A DNA stretch of 64,000 bases. It comes from Serinus canaria. Taxonomy: Eukaryota; Chordata; Aves; Passeriformes; Fringillidae. Both the position numbers and the translations under genes were made by a program. Below, one piece after another: positions 27,582 through 39,062 of the stretch. How positions within the stretch are numbered: the first letter of the stretch is position 1; the number at the start of each line of letters is the position of its first letter. The notes under the pieces were generated by a model that worked only from the letters and a program-made list of their open reading frames with translations, had not been told where the DNA came from and made no database searches. The stretch spans positions 4,170,601 to 4,234,600 of the forward strand of contig NC_066326.1 of assembly GCF_022539315.1 (NCBI RefSeq), in the 5' to 3' direction.

Positions 27582-27720
27582 AGTAATGTCTTTTATTAGA
27601 TCAATTGTTATATTTTAAAAACATTGACCTGCTTTTGGACACACGCAGGTTTGCTGCTTCCGTTTCAGCCCTGAAGAAGAACCTAGATAACCACATCTGT
27701 TGGTCTAATAAAGATTATTA
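27582..27720. mobile_element. Fossil repeat with about 22-bp terminal inverted repeats
   Basis: The left end (27582-27604, AGTAATGTCTTTTATTAGATCAA) and right end (27700-27720, TTGGTCTAATAAAGATTATTA) are reverse complements with few mismatches and one gap. The interior includes CCCTGAAGAAGAACC. The arrangement 'CTGAAGAAGAG...GTTGGTCCAATAAAAGATATTA', mirrored at the other end, matches from memory an old dispersed element found in turtles, crocodilians and birds. It is non-coding at about 139 bp, so most like a MITE. The formal family name is not known to me. Confidence 0.6.
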
Positions 27721-28469
27721 TGTACATAAACTTCAACAAACCTGTTTCTGCAACATAAATAATCTGCACAAGGGTCTGTGAAACCTCAGACTGTCTCTGG
27801 GAGCAACCAGTGCTGGTCACTTTGGAGGCAAGTGAAGCAGAGCTTGGTGCTGCACTCTGACACTTCACTGGGTGAAGGGCTCACCAGTGCTTTCTACTTC
27901 ACATTCCCAGTGAATCTTCTACTTTTTTTTTTTCTACTTGATCTTTCCCTTCACTTTTTAAAGTTGATGCTGAGTTGTTTTTCAAATTCTTATGCATATT
28001 TGCATCTTAGATTTCATTTACCATGGTTTGCGTGCAGCCCCTGGGGATTAAGCCTTGCTGTTAACTTGTTGGCACAAATAACCTCTTGAACTCATCAGAC
28101 TAATCCCGCTGATTTGGTTTTTTTCCTCCCTGCTCTCTTCAGTGCAGCACCCTGTCACTTTATTGAGTGACTGCCATGGAAATGCAGCCCATCCACAGCA
28201 AGTCTACTGATGGAACTTCCCCCAGTGGAGCAAGGAATGAAATCACGTGAGGGAGAAAAGAAATAAAAAGAAAACAAACCTAGTTTCCTTAAGACCAGGA
28301 GTCTTAATAACTTCTTTCCTTTGCTTGTGCTGCCCTTGGGAGAAGTGAGGCTGTGGAAGATGAGATGTATTTCTACCACCAGCTGAAGAAACTCTATTCA
28401 AGGTAATGGCACACTGTTGGTGTAAGTTAGGTCAGGATTGGATCTGACTCACAGAAACTTCCTCCCCAC
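27721..28469. other. Non-coding, nothing recognised
   Basis: Unique sequence. The open frame at 27778-28089 (103 codons) has no recognisable domain. Confidence 0.45.
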
Positions 28470-28600
28470 AGATTGGTATGCAGCTAATTGTATTTGGAGG
28501 AGTAATTCTAATAAAGATGTGACCTTTAATGCCAATTGGTGGTTTTAATTTTGATTCATAATCAGTCGCCTCAGTGTGATCGTGTCTGATGTGTGAGCAG
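28470..28600. promoter_or_regulatory. Conserved-looking AT-rich block with homeodomain-type sites
   Basis: A compact run containing CAGCTAATTGTATTTGG, GGAGTAATTCTAATAAAG, CCAATTGG, GTTTTAATTTTGATTC and CATAATCAG, and a few CpGs further on. The density of TAAT/ATTA cores plus a CCAAT-type palindrome is typical of vertebrate conserved non-coding elements. Regulatory function is inference only. Confidence 0.25.
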
Positions 28601-29998
28601 CAGTGAGACCACTGTGTCTATTTAAACACAAAAAACAAATATGGGTCCAGGGAGGCATCCCATGGGGCAAATGCATATATAGCAGATCTTAAAAACAGAT
28701 TTGTACAATACTGGATCCTGAAGTGAATAAAAGTGCATAAATTCCTAGAAATCAAAGATAAGTCAAAGGAAAAAAAAGCATTCACAAGTAGAAAGCACCC
28801 CCCACAGCTCATGAATACCCTAATTATGAGAGAGCCCCACAGGCAAATGCAAAGTTACTAACACAATTGCCTTTGGAGCTCACAGAGGGGTCAGATGCTA
28901 CCCTCAGAATATTATCTTCTGTAGCACAGCACCTGGGTCCTGTGCAGTGCCATTCAAAAACCACACCAAAGGGCAGTCTGAGGAGGCAAGAGCTGACAGG
29001 ACCTCATATGGACATCGCTGTAATGTTTGTGCATTCGAGAATCAGTTGCCTTTTCTAGTTGTGAAGCTTCTCTTGACACAAACATGTTTAAAATTGATAC
29101 AACTTCTGTTTCTGAAATTCTGTGTTACATCCATAAAAAAAGCCTTAGAAGGCTTCTTTTGGTCTTCACCACATGGTCATGGTGAGAAAAATGTAGATGG
29201 CATTATGTGGCAGAAATATTTTAGGATTCTGGATGTGCCACCCTCCTGCCAAGACATAAATCTGGTTTTCTCAGTTTTATAAAAGGGTAAACAAAATTTT
29301 CTCTGCCACCTACTATGCAGGAGAAAGAACCTGTTCATCTTGGAGTTAAGAATATGCTTGGAACTATAATGGCAATTTCGTTTTTGGCCAAACATATTTC
29401 AGCAACATACTATAAACTGTCTGGAGTCAAAGAGAAGATAGAAATGGCCACAAAAGTGAAGGACACAAGACAAATCATCAGACAGAGACTGTCTCAGAAG
29501 GAAAATAGGAAGAAGTTTTGCCTGGCATCCACTGACTTCACTTTAAAAATACAATCTGACGTGATGAAGTTGGTCTTTGCTCTTGCCTTTTGGTCCAGCC
29601 AGAATTTTGCTGTCACTCTTACACCTGCCTCCTCTTACACCTCTCTTTCCACAGGCTCTTGCAGTACAAATTTTCTTTGGGAAATTTGGTCCTTGCTTCA
29701 CTTCCACAGCTGCACCAACCAACCTGTGACCACCTGGCTCTGCTGATAAGACTATGGAGAATAAATATGACTGTATGGAGAGTTTGGCTGTTTAATACTA
29801 CTCCTCTCTTTATAGAAATGCCCTTCATAACCTGAGCACTAAAGTCATTATGCTCGTCTCCAGATCACTTAACAGGGCTCATCTCTTTTACAATGCTAAG
29901 AAGCACCACCTGCTAATTAAAGGTACAAAACGGTCTCTTTAAATCCTTCTCACATTTAATATCACATGTATATTCATGTGCTTAAAGGATATATGCAC
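28601..29998. other. Non-coding, nothing recognised
   Basis: Unique DNA with a 143-codon plus-strand open frame (29315-29746) of no recognisable family. Its ends show no convincing initiation or splice context. Confidence 0.45.
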
Positions 29999-30050
29999 TC
30001 TTGCATTTCTGCATATTTCTTCTCTTGCATTTCTGCATATTTCTTCTCTT
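29999..30050. repeat. Exact 24-bp tandem duplication
   Basis: TCTTGCATTTCTGCATATTTCTTC occurs at 29999-30022 and again, identically, at 30023-30046, followed by TCTT of a third unit. The perfect identity suggests a young slippage duplication. Confidence 0.95.
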
Positions 30051-31865
30051 TAGGTACTGCTTTTTGCCTGAGACTATGAACCTCTAATTGATGCCCTGCA
30101 CTACAGTCATGAGTGCAAGGAAAGGAGAAACCCCACACATTCCTGTGTGCCTTGTTTGTGTGTACAGGGATGTCTCCAACACAGGAATGGACAGAGATCA
30201 GAGGCCCTTTTTGATCTACCTCAGGAGTATATAATGTACCCATCAGTGGTTTCATCCCACTTCAGGGGGCTGTAACTTCTTGTATCTAAATGAACCTGAG
30301 ATTACAAGAAACTAAATGCTCAGTTCATCCCTGTTGTGGCTGGGGGGCAAGGCAGGAGCAGGCTGATTGCTCTGTGATCAGGGAAGGTGCAGGGGCTGTG
30401 CTGGGATCTGGAGCAGTGCTGGTCGTGTCTTTGCTATGCCTTGGTAGAAATGTCATTCTGGATTAACGGGTCATTAGGAGGAGTTCAGGATGGGAGGATG
30501 TGAAAAGGCAGAAGAAAAACCTTATCAATTGAAAATGGAGCATGCTAAGCTTATGAGCAGAATAATCTAATGCATTTTTCTGCATAAAGCAGAGATCTCT
30601 GCTCCATGGTCCTAGAATTCCTGAACATAAGTATAAAGTTTTCTCTTTATTTTTACTCAATAAAGAAGACCCATTTTTTTGTATTAGACTATATTCCTGT
30701 TTTCCCATTTGCTGTGTTGAGATCCAGAAGCATCATATGGTTTTGAAGGAGGCAGTTTAATCGGATTCAGAATTCACTTCAGAGAGAGTCCAGACTGAGT
30801 CAGTATATGCGGTTTTAACTAAAATAATATTTTGTTAGACTCTAATATGATGTTAATACCCATATGAGACAGGGTAATACCATTCAGCGTTCATCTTAAT
30901 TAACTAACATTAACTATCATTAGACTTTTATATGGTACAATGCACATTACTCCATAACTTCAACACAGATCTCATACAGCTAGATTATAATGCATAATAT
31001 CAATCATGGTTTTCTCCAAGCTTTCTTAGCACCTAGGCTTGATTTTAGAAGTTAAGGTCAGTGTTAAGTGTTACACTTCAGCTGAAAAAGTTAAAAATCA
31101 ATGTTAATTAACAATGTTAATTAAATGTTAATCAGTTAAATGAAAGCATTTTTCATCCACTTCCCCGATAAATTGTGGTCAGGTAATCTTGCATACATTG
31201 TTTCAGATGTCATATGAATGTGTCATCACCCTTGGGATGACTACTAGGGAAGTCCAACACAACCATTCTTGCAAAGATAAAACAAATTGCTTATCTCCCT
31301 ACAAAGGCAACTAAATTGCACTGGAAATCCAGACTGATGGAGAGGAACCTAAACTCACAGCAAGGCAATACTACCATTGCCAGCCTCAGTGGTGGCCACA
31401 ATGCTACCCTAAATCTGAGGGTTTAGAAGCATTTTTGTGGCAGTGAGACTTTGGTTCCTCACCCAGTCCCATGGCATGGAGTCTCTGTGCCTGACTGTAA
31501 CAGAAGCAAGAATTTCTGGACTAATATTTGTGTGCAGTGTTTGCCTCATGGGCAAACAGGGGTGTGGGGTTAGTTTAGCAAAAGAAAAAACAGTTGATTT
31601 TTTGTCACTGCAGGTCTTGTCTTCGATACTCTAGAGTTCAAAACTGCATGAGGCAACTACCAGCAGCTCAGAGTGAATGGGCATGGGTAGCCCTGACTTA
31701 TCCCAGTTTGAACATTTGAATCCAACCCTATCACAGGATGTTTTATGCTAGTTATTATAAAATATTAGATGAATACTGGGAGTACAGAACACTTGAACTA
31801 TATAACTGCCATATCATGTGTTTATCATGTGAGCAGGCACAGTCTAATACACTTTCCTAAAACTC
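30051..31865. other. Non-coding, nothing recognised
   Basis: AT-rich unique DNA. A short imperfect tandem of AATGTTAATTAA-type units lies at 31099-31133. Confidence 0.45.
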
Positions 31866-31898
31866 ACAAAAGTTTTCATTCAAGTTGAAAACTTTTGT
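31866..31898. repeat. Perfect 13-bp hairpin, 7-nt loop
   Basis: ACAAAAGTTTTCA (31866-31878) and TGAAAACTTTTGT (31886-31898) are exact reverse complements separated by TTCAAGT. It lies just before a TA-rich tract. The cause could be a small palindromic insertion or chance in AT-rich DNA. Confidence 0.9.
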
Positions 31899-31916
31899 AT
31901 ATAGTACTGCAACTGG

Positions 31917-31990
31917 TGTATATATACATATTTCTATGTCTCCCATGTGTATATATAAATATGCACTATTGTATATAACATATATGTATT
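31917..31990. repeat. TA/TATG-rich low-complexity tract
   Basis: Interrupted TATATA, GTGTATATATAA and ATATATGTAT runs over about 75 bp, a degenerate (TA)n/(TG)n simple repeat. Confidence 0.7.
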
Positions 31991-34900
31991 ACAGACTAGA
32001 AAATTTTAAGCAAGATACAGTTCTTCAAAAGCCTTAAAGATATTGCTTACAATTAATTGGATTTGAAATTTATGCTCCAGCTGGATTTCAGTCAAACCCA
32101 CAGTTCATTGCATGTTACAGAGATGGTTCTTTTGGCTGAGAACTAAGGATCTACCCTGTCATGTAGAAAATCTATTTAAAAAATAAAATAATACAGCGGT
32201 GACATAATTGACTGTAGATATCAGCATTTTGCATGCCAGTGAAAATCAATATTTAAAGTGTGGTTCCCCTTTGAAAAAGGTCTGTATAAATATATTGTGT
32301 CCTCCTCATCAGATCTGTCTGGCTGTGTGTTCAGGGAGACAACTCCTGTTTCTGCTGACCAAGTATTATCCCTTCCCTTCAATTAGTACTGAAATGGAAA
32401 TGCAAATACAAAAAACTTAGCACTTTTACAAATCCCCTATGAGTGAGTCCATCACAGTGGTTCAGTTTGACCTGATGTGAACATCAACTAAAACTTTGGC
32501 TCTGTCTCTTGCCTGTACTGGTCATTGGAAATGCCTGCAGGAGGAAGAGGAGGCTGTGTTGTACCTGTGAAGAGTTTTGTGTTGTCAGCTTTCTTAGCAG
32601 AATCTACTGGCACTGACCCAAACCTCCCTACAAAGGGTATTTAAGTGCCTGCTGGTACACAGACATAGGTGCTTTGCCACAGAGCAAAACCTACAACACT
32701 GAGGCTATGTTTGTGGCTCTTAAATCCATCAGGATGGAGCTCAAGAGATGACAAAAATTAGGCAGTTGATAGCAACTGTTATCATTTTCACAAAGACAGA
32801 CAATTCAATTTGGAGTATAAGGTGAGCTCTACACAGGAACCACAGCCTTGAAGGGAAACATTCAGGCCCTTCCTTTCAAGATGGGAGAAGACAAACATTA
32901 ATTCCTTCCACTCTTGACCTTCCTCCCCCAAAATTGGTACTAGATATAGTTAAAGTTCTGGTATTTTCCCTATTAGTTAGTGGCTAGAACCATGTCCTGA
33001 GCATGAATCATCCTGTACAGATGAATTCACAGTACTCTCAGAGCACGTCCCACCTTTCAGCATAAATATTGCTTCAAAGTGTACAGACTTCCTCCTTTCT
33101 CCCACAGTGACCAATTTTTCATGGACTAGTTATTTGCTAAAGCTTGGAACCATAGAAGGCAAGGAAGATTTGAACAGCAGAGTAGACAGAAAAAAAGGGT
33201 TGTGATAGTCAATTAACTCCAGCTTGAGCTTCACAAAAGTAAAAAAGCCCTCTGTAATCCCAGAAGGAGATATAGCATCAGCTGTGTAATGAATTAAAGC
33301 TGAAAACAAGAGTTTTGGTGGACATGGCTGTGACCATCACCTCCCTTTCTTTTACCTGTTTCCATCTGCCATTGTCTGAGATTTCATAGCTGGCTCCACA
33401 GGCCAGATGAGCAGGAAAAACGTGACTTGTTGAAACCAGTATCTGCAGAAGGTGGACCCTGGACTGACAAACTCTGTGAAATCTAACAGCTTCAGGATAT
33501 GCTAAACATTGAGAGGCTTAATGTAGTCTGAATTTCAGTGCTTCTACTCCTAAGCAACAGCTACTTGGGATCTCAGAGAGTAACGTAGAGTGTCGGGCTA
33601 AGTGATGGAAGAGGCAGGTAAGAGTGTAAATCCTGGCTGAATTCCCTGTTTTGCAAGCTTAGCAAAAAAAAAAAAAAAAATTCTCTTTCTTCCACCCCAT
33701 CTGCCTAGTGTCAAGAGAGACACTGCTCCTTTCTCTCCCCAGATCTCTGCCTTGGGCACAGTGCCACCTTTATCCATGGCTCTGAGAGGCAGGAGACATC
33801 TCTGTGCTCACCCTTCCCATTCCTAAGGGCTGAAGCAACCAAAGAGGCTCTTCCCGTAGCTGTGTGTCTAATGGGTACTGCGGGGAATGACCATGGGGTG
33901 CTTTTCCTTGACACTGACTAAGGAAACTCTCCATGTGAGTTCCCAGTTCCTAACAGGCTGGAGAGTTTGTTCCATGCTGTTTCTGGTGAATAAGATCATT
34001 CTGGGAAGAGATCTTTGGCAGACTCCATCTAGGACAAAGACAACAGCAGAGCCATCGTAGAAGAATGTGTCTGAAAACCTTGAACATGTACAAGAAAATA
34101 CCAAGAGTTGCTTTATTATACCAGCTGAATATGAGGACTTGGCTGAGCATTGTGGAAGAATGTAAGAAAGTGTTTATAACCCATGTAATTATTTCTAAGC
34201 ATCAGACACATGACTGAGCCCTAGGAGGTACAAAACAAGAGGTACAACAAGAGCTGTAGCACTGCTGAAACCGAGCGACAGCTCAGGAAATGCCAGAGCA
34301 CTTCTGCCCTGGAAACTTCAGAGTGATGGAGAGAGACTCCTGGCCAAGAAGAGAAGCAGAGTTGATCCTGGGAGAGGTAAAGATCACCCACGCTGAAGGC
34401 CAGCATGACCTCAGGGCTCTGCACAAGTCAGACTTGTTTAAGCTTAGTTTGATGAGAAAGCCTTGTTTTTAGCAGCATCATCTGTGTGGTTGTTGTTTCC
34501 CATGCACAACCTTACTATCACGTTACTTCAGTGCTGTCTCCTGGTCACATCCTGCCCAATACTGCCTGAGTACAAAAAACCCCTGAACTGCACTGCTTTG
34601 GGCACAAACATGGGCATTTTGTGGAAATTGTAAGCTTCATTGATAATGTTCTAACCCACTTTGCTTGGTTAGGTCTTCAGGCTTGAAGAGGATTTCATGA
34701 GACACACCAGAACTGGGCACACCCCCCTTGTCAGAGTAAGGCACCTCCATTGGGGTGAAGCAAGAAAAGCCACTTGTCACCCTCCTCACTCACCTGGGGA
34801 CACCAGCACAAACTCTATCGCTCCATCCAAACTTTTGGGATGCTTTCTCATTCCCAACTGCTCAGTGCATGGGAACTGCAGCAGGAATTTTCTTTAGGAA

Positions 34901-35832
34901 GAAAAGAGGCATGAGGACAAACAGGAGCCGTATTTTTAAAGAGGTTTGCTACCCAGACATCTGGGGCTGGAAAAGTAGGGAACAGGCAACATTTTAGAGT
35001 TGAATTAAATGTGTCAGTCAAGAGGCTCTGTGGGATCATGAGACTGGGAGATAGAAAGCCAAAGGAAGACAAGACTTGGGTTTGCATCCTTGGGTTTTGA
35101 TGTGCTTTTTCCAGGAGTCCCTTGGTACTTAGTAAGAGAATATTTAGAAAGTATAGCATGTCATGCTGCTGGTGTATTTGGGAGCTATTAAGTAATTTGA
35201 CAACTAAAGGAAAAAATAAAAGGAAAGGCTGTCCAAGATGAGATCTTGAGGGGAGGGAACAGGGAAGCTGGCAGGGGGAATGAAGAGGGCTCACTGCTTC
35301 ACAGCCCTACTTCATTCCTCCAAAAACATGTAAAGATAAGTCAAAATTGTTGTTTCTTACTTACTGCAATGAAAAATCTCCATCCTATCCTATACTGAAA
35401 GCTTTATTTTTTTTTTATCCAAGAGGACAGTGTAGTAACAAACTGCCAAGAAAAGAAACTGGTGAGTCACTGAGGAAATTTAGTTGAAATGATAACACTT
35501 CACAAAAATGAAAATTATTGCATTTACTGTACATGGGAACAGTAAAAAGTCCTTTTTTATTGCTCTTGGAGTTGAATAGGAAGGGATTGATATTTCCACA
35601 CTGGTATATAGTATAATTTGCTTGCCAGCAGTTTGTTTTTCTCTTACATGCAAGTTGTTTTGACAAATTTCTTAGCAATTCAATACTCTTGTCAGAACCT
35701 GTGCATGGCCATTGCAACTATGTAGGAGTCTAATTTTCTGGTCTTTTTAATTTTAATAATCCAATATCTTATTTCTCAAAGGAAACTCTAAAGTTTTCTG
35801 CCCAGCAGTGTCTGGCAGTTTCTGCCTTGCAC
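31991..35832. other. Non-coding, nothing recognised
   Basis: Unique DNA containing a 17-A tract at 33664-33680. A 148-codon minus-strand frame (34848-35294) has no recognisable domain. No exon or RNA gene is supported. Confidence 0.45.

Positions 35833-35909
<77 letters not shown>
35833..35909. repeat. Perfect (TAA)n microsatellite, 77 bp
   Basis: About 25.7 uninterrupted TAA units, with no substitution on reading every base. A perfect trinucleotide array of this length is expected to be highly length-polymorphic. Reverse-strand frames through it read as poly-isoleucine or poly-leucine and are artefacts. Confidence 0.98.
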
Positions 35910-38519
35910 TGAAAATACATGAAAAGTGTCTGTAACATCTTTTATGGCTGAGAATAAATAAAGAGATTTTTTTCATTCATCTCTTCAATCAAACATACCT
36001 GAGTAGTATCCCTGTAGAAGACATCAAAGTTTAGTATTTTAAATATAGGATTTCCCAGCCCTAGTCTCAGTGGAACATAAGAGGATGATGCATGGAGTAA
36101 AAAATTTAGTTACCTTATTTTTCATCTGTGGATTTGGTTGATTTCCTAACTGTTTTTGCTATTTATGGAACTCACATTAGAACGACGCCTGTTTTTCAGT
36201 TGCAATGAATAGGACTTTCTGCTGCTGACTGGAGCTTTTCAATCTAGTATCATAAAGACAGACGAATAACAGTAATTTTCTAATATGTTGGTCACTGATC
36301 TGAAGATTCACTTATTCAAGGTTTCTTGGCTAAAATAAAATTACAGACAGAGAACCAGCACGGACTAGATGCAGTACTGACTCCTCCAGATAAATTCTTA
36401 GTTGAAATGAGTTAAGGGGAAAGATTTCCTGCTCATGGTATTTGAGCTAATAAGCTTGGTAAAGCATAAGCAGGTCTTAAGTGGGTTTTCAGCCTTATGT
36501 AGACAGTCTGGGTAGGTGAGAAATTTGCATTCTGTCTCAGACAGAAGCATGGATAAATGCAAACCAACTCATCTTGGAGGGAGAGGGAAGCTCCTCTATA
36601 AGCTGCACAGAAATATGTTCCTTTGATCAACATAAACTAAAAGTCCGAGCTGGTAAGTTCGTTAAAGCTGGGTTATGGAAAAGTTTAGCTCTGTAAAACA
36701 AATTAGTCCATCTCAACAGAAGCTTTTTTCCTCATCTGTACTCAAATGGGGTCCTTCTCCTCATTTTCAGACATAACTTCCAATAGCCAAGTGCCTGGAG
36801 CAGGGGCTGGGGGACTTGTGCATGGAGGCTCACAGAGATGAGAGAAGCTCCAAATGGTACATGGGGAGTTCCTTTTGGGGATGGAACCTCTACCATGAGG
36901 AACTTTTGGAGAAATGGAGGTTTTTTTGAGTAAATGCAGCCCTAAAAAAGGCCCATGGACTGAGATGTGTTACTCTGATGTGTGTAAGTTATGCTGCTGG
37001 ACTTCAGAAAGAAGAGAAACTAAGAAGGGTGGAGAGCTCGGATACACAGTATAAGTTAATCAAGCCCAAATATACATCTAGCCTTCTTATCCTTAATTTG
37101 TTTTCCCCTTGCAAAGTTTTAACAGTGTTTTCTTTCCCATAGAGTTCCCCTGGACTTTAATTTTCTAGTGACAGAAACCAAACACACAAGTCAGCTTTAC
37201 TGCAGAGGAGAACCAGCTCTAGTGTGAGAGATACATTACAACATGCGAGAGAGGAGTGTTTGTTTTTGTAAAGTTTAAAATATTGTTTCTTTATTTTCCA
37301 CCCTAACTCTGAGAACTTTGGCATTTGACTAATTTACCGTGCGTTTAAGGCTGGTAGCAATATTGGAAAAGAAATATGATAATCACATGCTGCCACAAAG
37401 CATTCTATACCTCACTCTCTTTTCCAGCTCTAGTTTCACATGTGTTGGTTCAATGGAATATTCAATAGACATTTATAGGAAATAAATTGAGAGATGAATG
37501 TAAACCATATGGCATCTGGAGGTTTATTTGTAAAGCCCCTGCATCAAAGCTTTCTCCAGATCACACCATATTAGCTATGTTTTTCCAGTCCAGCAGAATC
37601 AGGAAGGTAACCACAGACTTCCTTGATGGAAAACACATGAAAAACAGGGCAAATCTTAATATGTAGCTAGAGCAACTGTTCAAGTAGCATCATTTGGAAT
37701 AATTTTATTACTAATATGTAAGGAGCATTGTTTAGTGATGAATTTCAACCCAGAAACCAAATGAAAGTTAATTTGCAAAGCTTCCTTACCATTAATTTGT
37801 AGAATGTCAAGACCATTAAAATGAATCGAACCAGAGAGAATTAGTGTTTGTACTTTTAAAATACACAGGACAATTACAAACTTTCTTGAAATGTGGCACT
37901 GAAATTATATAAAAAGACTCTTTCCACACAAAACATTTCATAGCCAATAACATCCTACTAAATAATAAAAAAATTGGGTTGAATGAGAAGTTTGTTTCAA
38001 TCTTATTTATTTTTATGGGAAAAAATATAAGCTGCTCTCAAATCTGAAATGCTTACTGTGCGCTGGAGTTTGGCAACAGCCAACAGTGCATCTGAAGTCA
38101 AATTAAATTGTATTCTCATGCAGTATGTTACATAAATCATTAAGAAATGTCACGAGCTCATATATAGTTGTGTTTTGAGGTTTTTTTAAGTTTCCACTTA
38201 CTTTCCAAAATAGTTTTCATTTTTCAATGTCAGCCCCTTTTCAGCCACTTAGACCAGCTCTAATGATTTGTGTGTTAAATTTGCTCGTCACATGAATATT
38301 TTTTAATAACCCATTTAATATTTAATATGCTGCACATATTTGCTGGACCAATAAGTTACAAGGTACAATGCCAGCTCCACACTTGTACTCCCAGCAGGGA
38401 GAGTATTTACCTTGTGCACCAGAGCTTCAGGCTGAAGAAGTGAAAATTTTAGGATGGTTGATTTCCTTTTCCTTAAAAAGCCTTATTCAAGAAGCATTTT
38501 TGCTCAGGATGAGACAAAG
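35910..38519. other. AT-rich stretch nearly free of open frames
   Basis: Very AT-rich unique DNA. From about 36.64 to 41.73 kb I find only a single open frame as long as 60 codons. The part at 37.84-38.36 kb looks like conserved non-coding DNA; it includes TTGGCAACAGCCAA at 38070-38083, an NFI-like palindrome with a 4-bp instead of 5-bp spacer. No gene, tRNA or young repeat is seen. Confidence 0.45.
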
Positions 38520-38668
38520 GACTAGGGCCTGTTTCAATACTTAACTTCTGGTAGACACTTAAGTCTCCTTGACTTTAATATTAAGCATGTGCTTAAAGAC
38601 AGACATAAAACGCACTAGCATCTGTAGGAATCTTTCCACTGACTTTAATGGGCTTTGGATTGCACCCT
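38520..38668. mobile_element. Fossil palindromic MITE remnants
   Basis: Two pieces recall amniote palindromic elements. ATTAAGCATGTGCTTAAAG (38579-38597) resembles 'AGTTAAGCATGTGCTTAAGTG'. TTTCCACTGACTTTAATGGGCTTTGGATTG (38633-38662) resembles the mirrored half of the family also present at 12935-13005. The block starts with GGGCCTGTTTCAA at 38525, compatible with the usual GGGCCTGATTCAA terminus. The element is decayed, non-coding, and of uncertain name. Confidence 0.5.
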
Positions 38669-38829
38669 GATACCTCAGCTCAAAATAGCTGTTATTATAG
38701 TAATAAATGATTTGTAAAGCCATTCTTCTGAATAGGTGCATTTATACTAAGAAATCATAATGACTTCTTTAAAAACTCTTACACTGCAAATTGATACATT
38801 TGGAATAATTGCTCTCCTCTTCATTAGGG

Positions 38830-38945
38830 TTTCACACTTCTGTAGCACTTTCCAGACCAATAGTTTGAAATCTCATTATGGATTTAGATAAGTATTTCTA
38901 CTCCCATTTTACAGATGGGCTAAAGGAAGTGGAGACAATGGGCCT
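38830..38945 (-). mobile_element. Ancient MIR/CORE-type SINE fragment, minus strand
   Basis: AGATAAGTATTTCTACTCCCATTTTACAGATGGGCTAAAGGAAGTGGAG (38886-38934) matches the antisense SINE core 'GAGGTAAGTATTATTATCCCCATTTTACAGATGGGGAAACTGAGG', shared by MIR and related amniote SINEs. Upstream, TGTAGCACTTTCC (38841-38853) fits the 'AGCGCTTTACA' part. The copy is strongly diverged. The precise SINE family is not resolved. Confidence 0.6.
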
Positions 38946-39009
38946 CATCCAGGGTAGGAAACTTCCCATTCACCCAGGTGGGTGCTGGACTGCAAGATCC
39001 ATCCATCCA

Positions 39010-39062
39010 GAAAGTACATAGGCACCTATTTCGCACCAAAACTTATGGAGTTAAATATCTAA
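39010..39062. mobile_element. Possible MITE fragment (AGGCACCTA type)
   Basis: The stretch ACATAGGCACCTATTTCGCACC...TTATGGAGTTAAATATCTAAA resembles amniote palindromic elements of the form 'AGGCACCTAAAT...CAATGGGATTTAGGCACCTAAA'. It is short and decayed. A better copy of a related family lies at 61820-61908. Confidence 0.3.

Noticed and set aside
35753..35976. Open frames encoding long poly-isoleucine or poly-leucine runs on the minus strand
   Set aside because: They are translations of the (TAA)n microsatellite.
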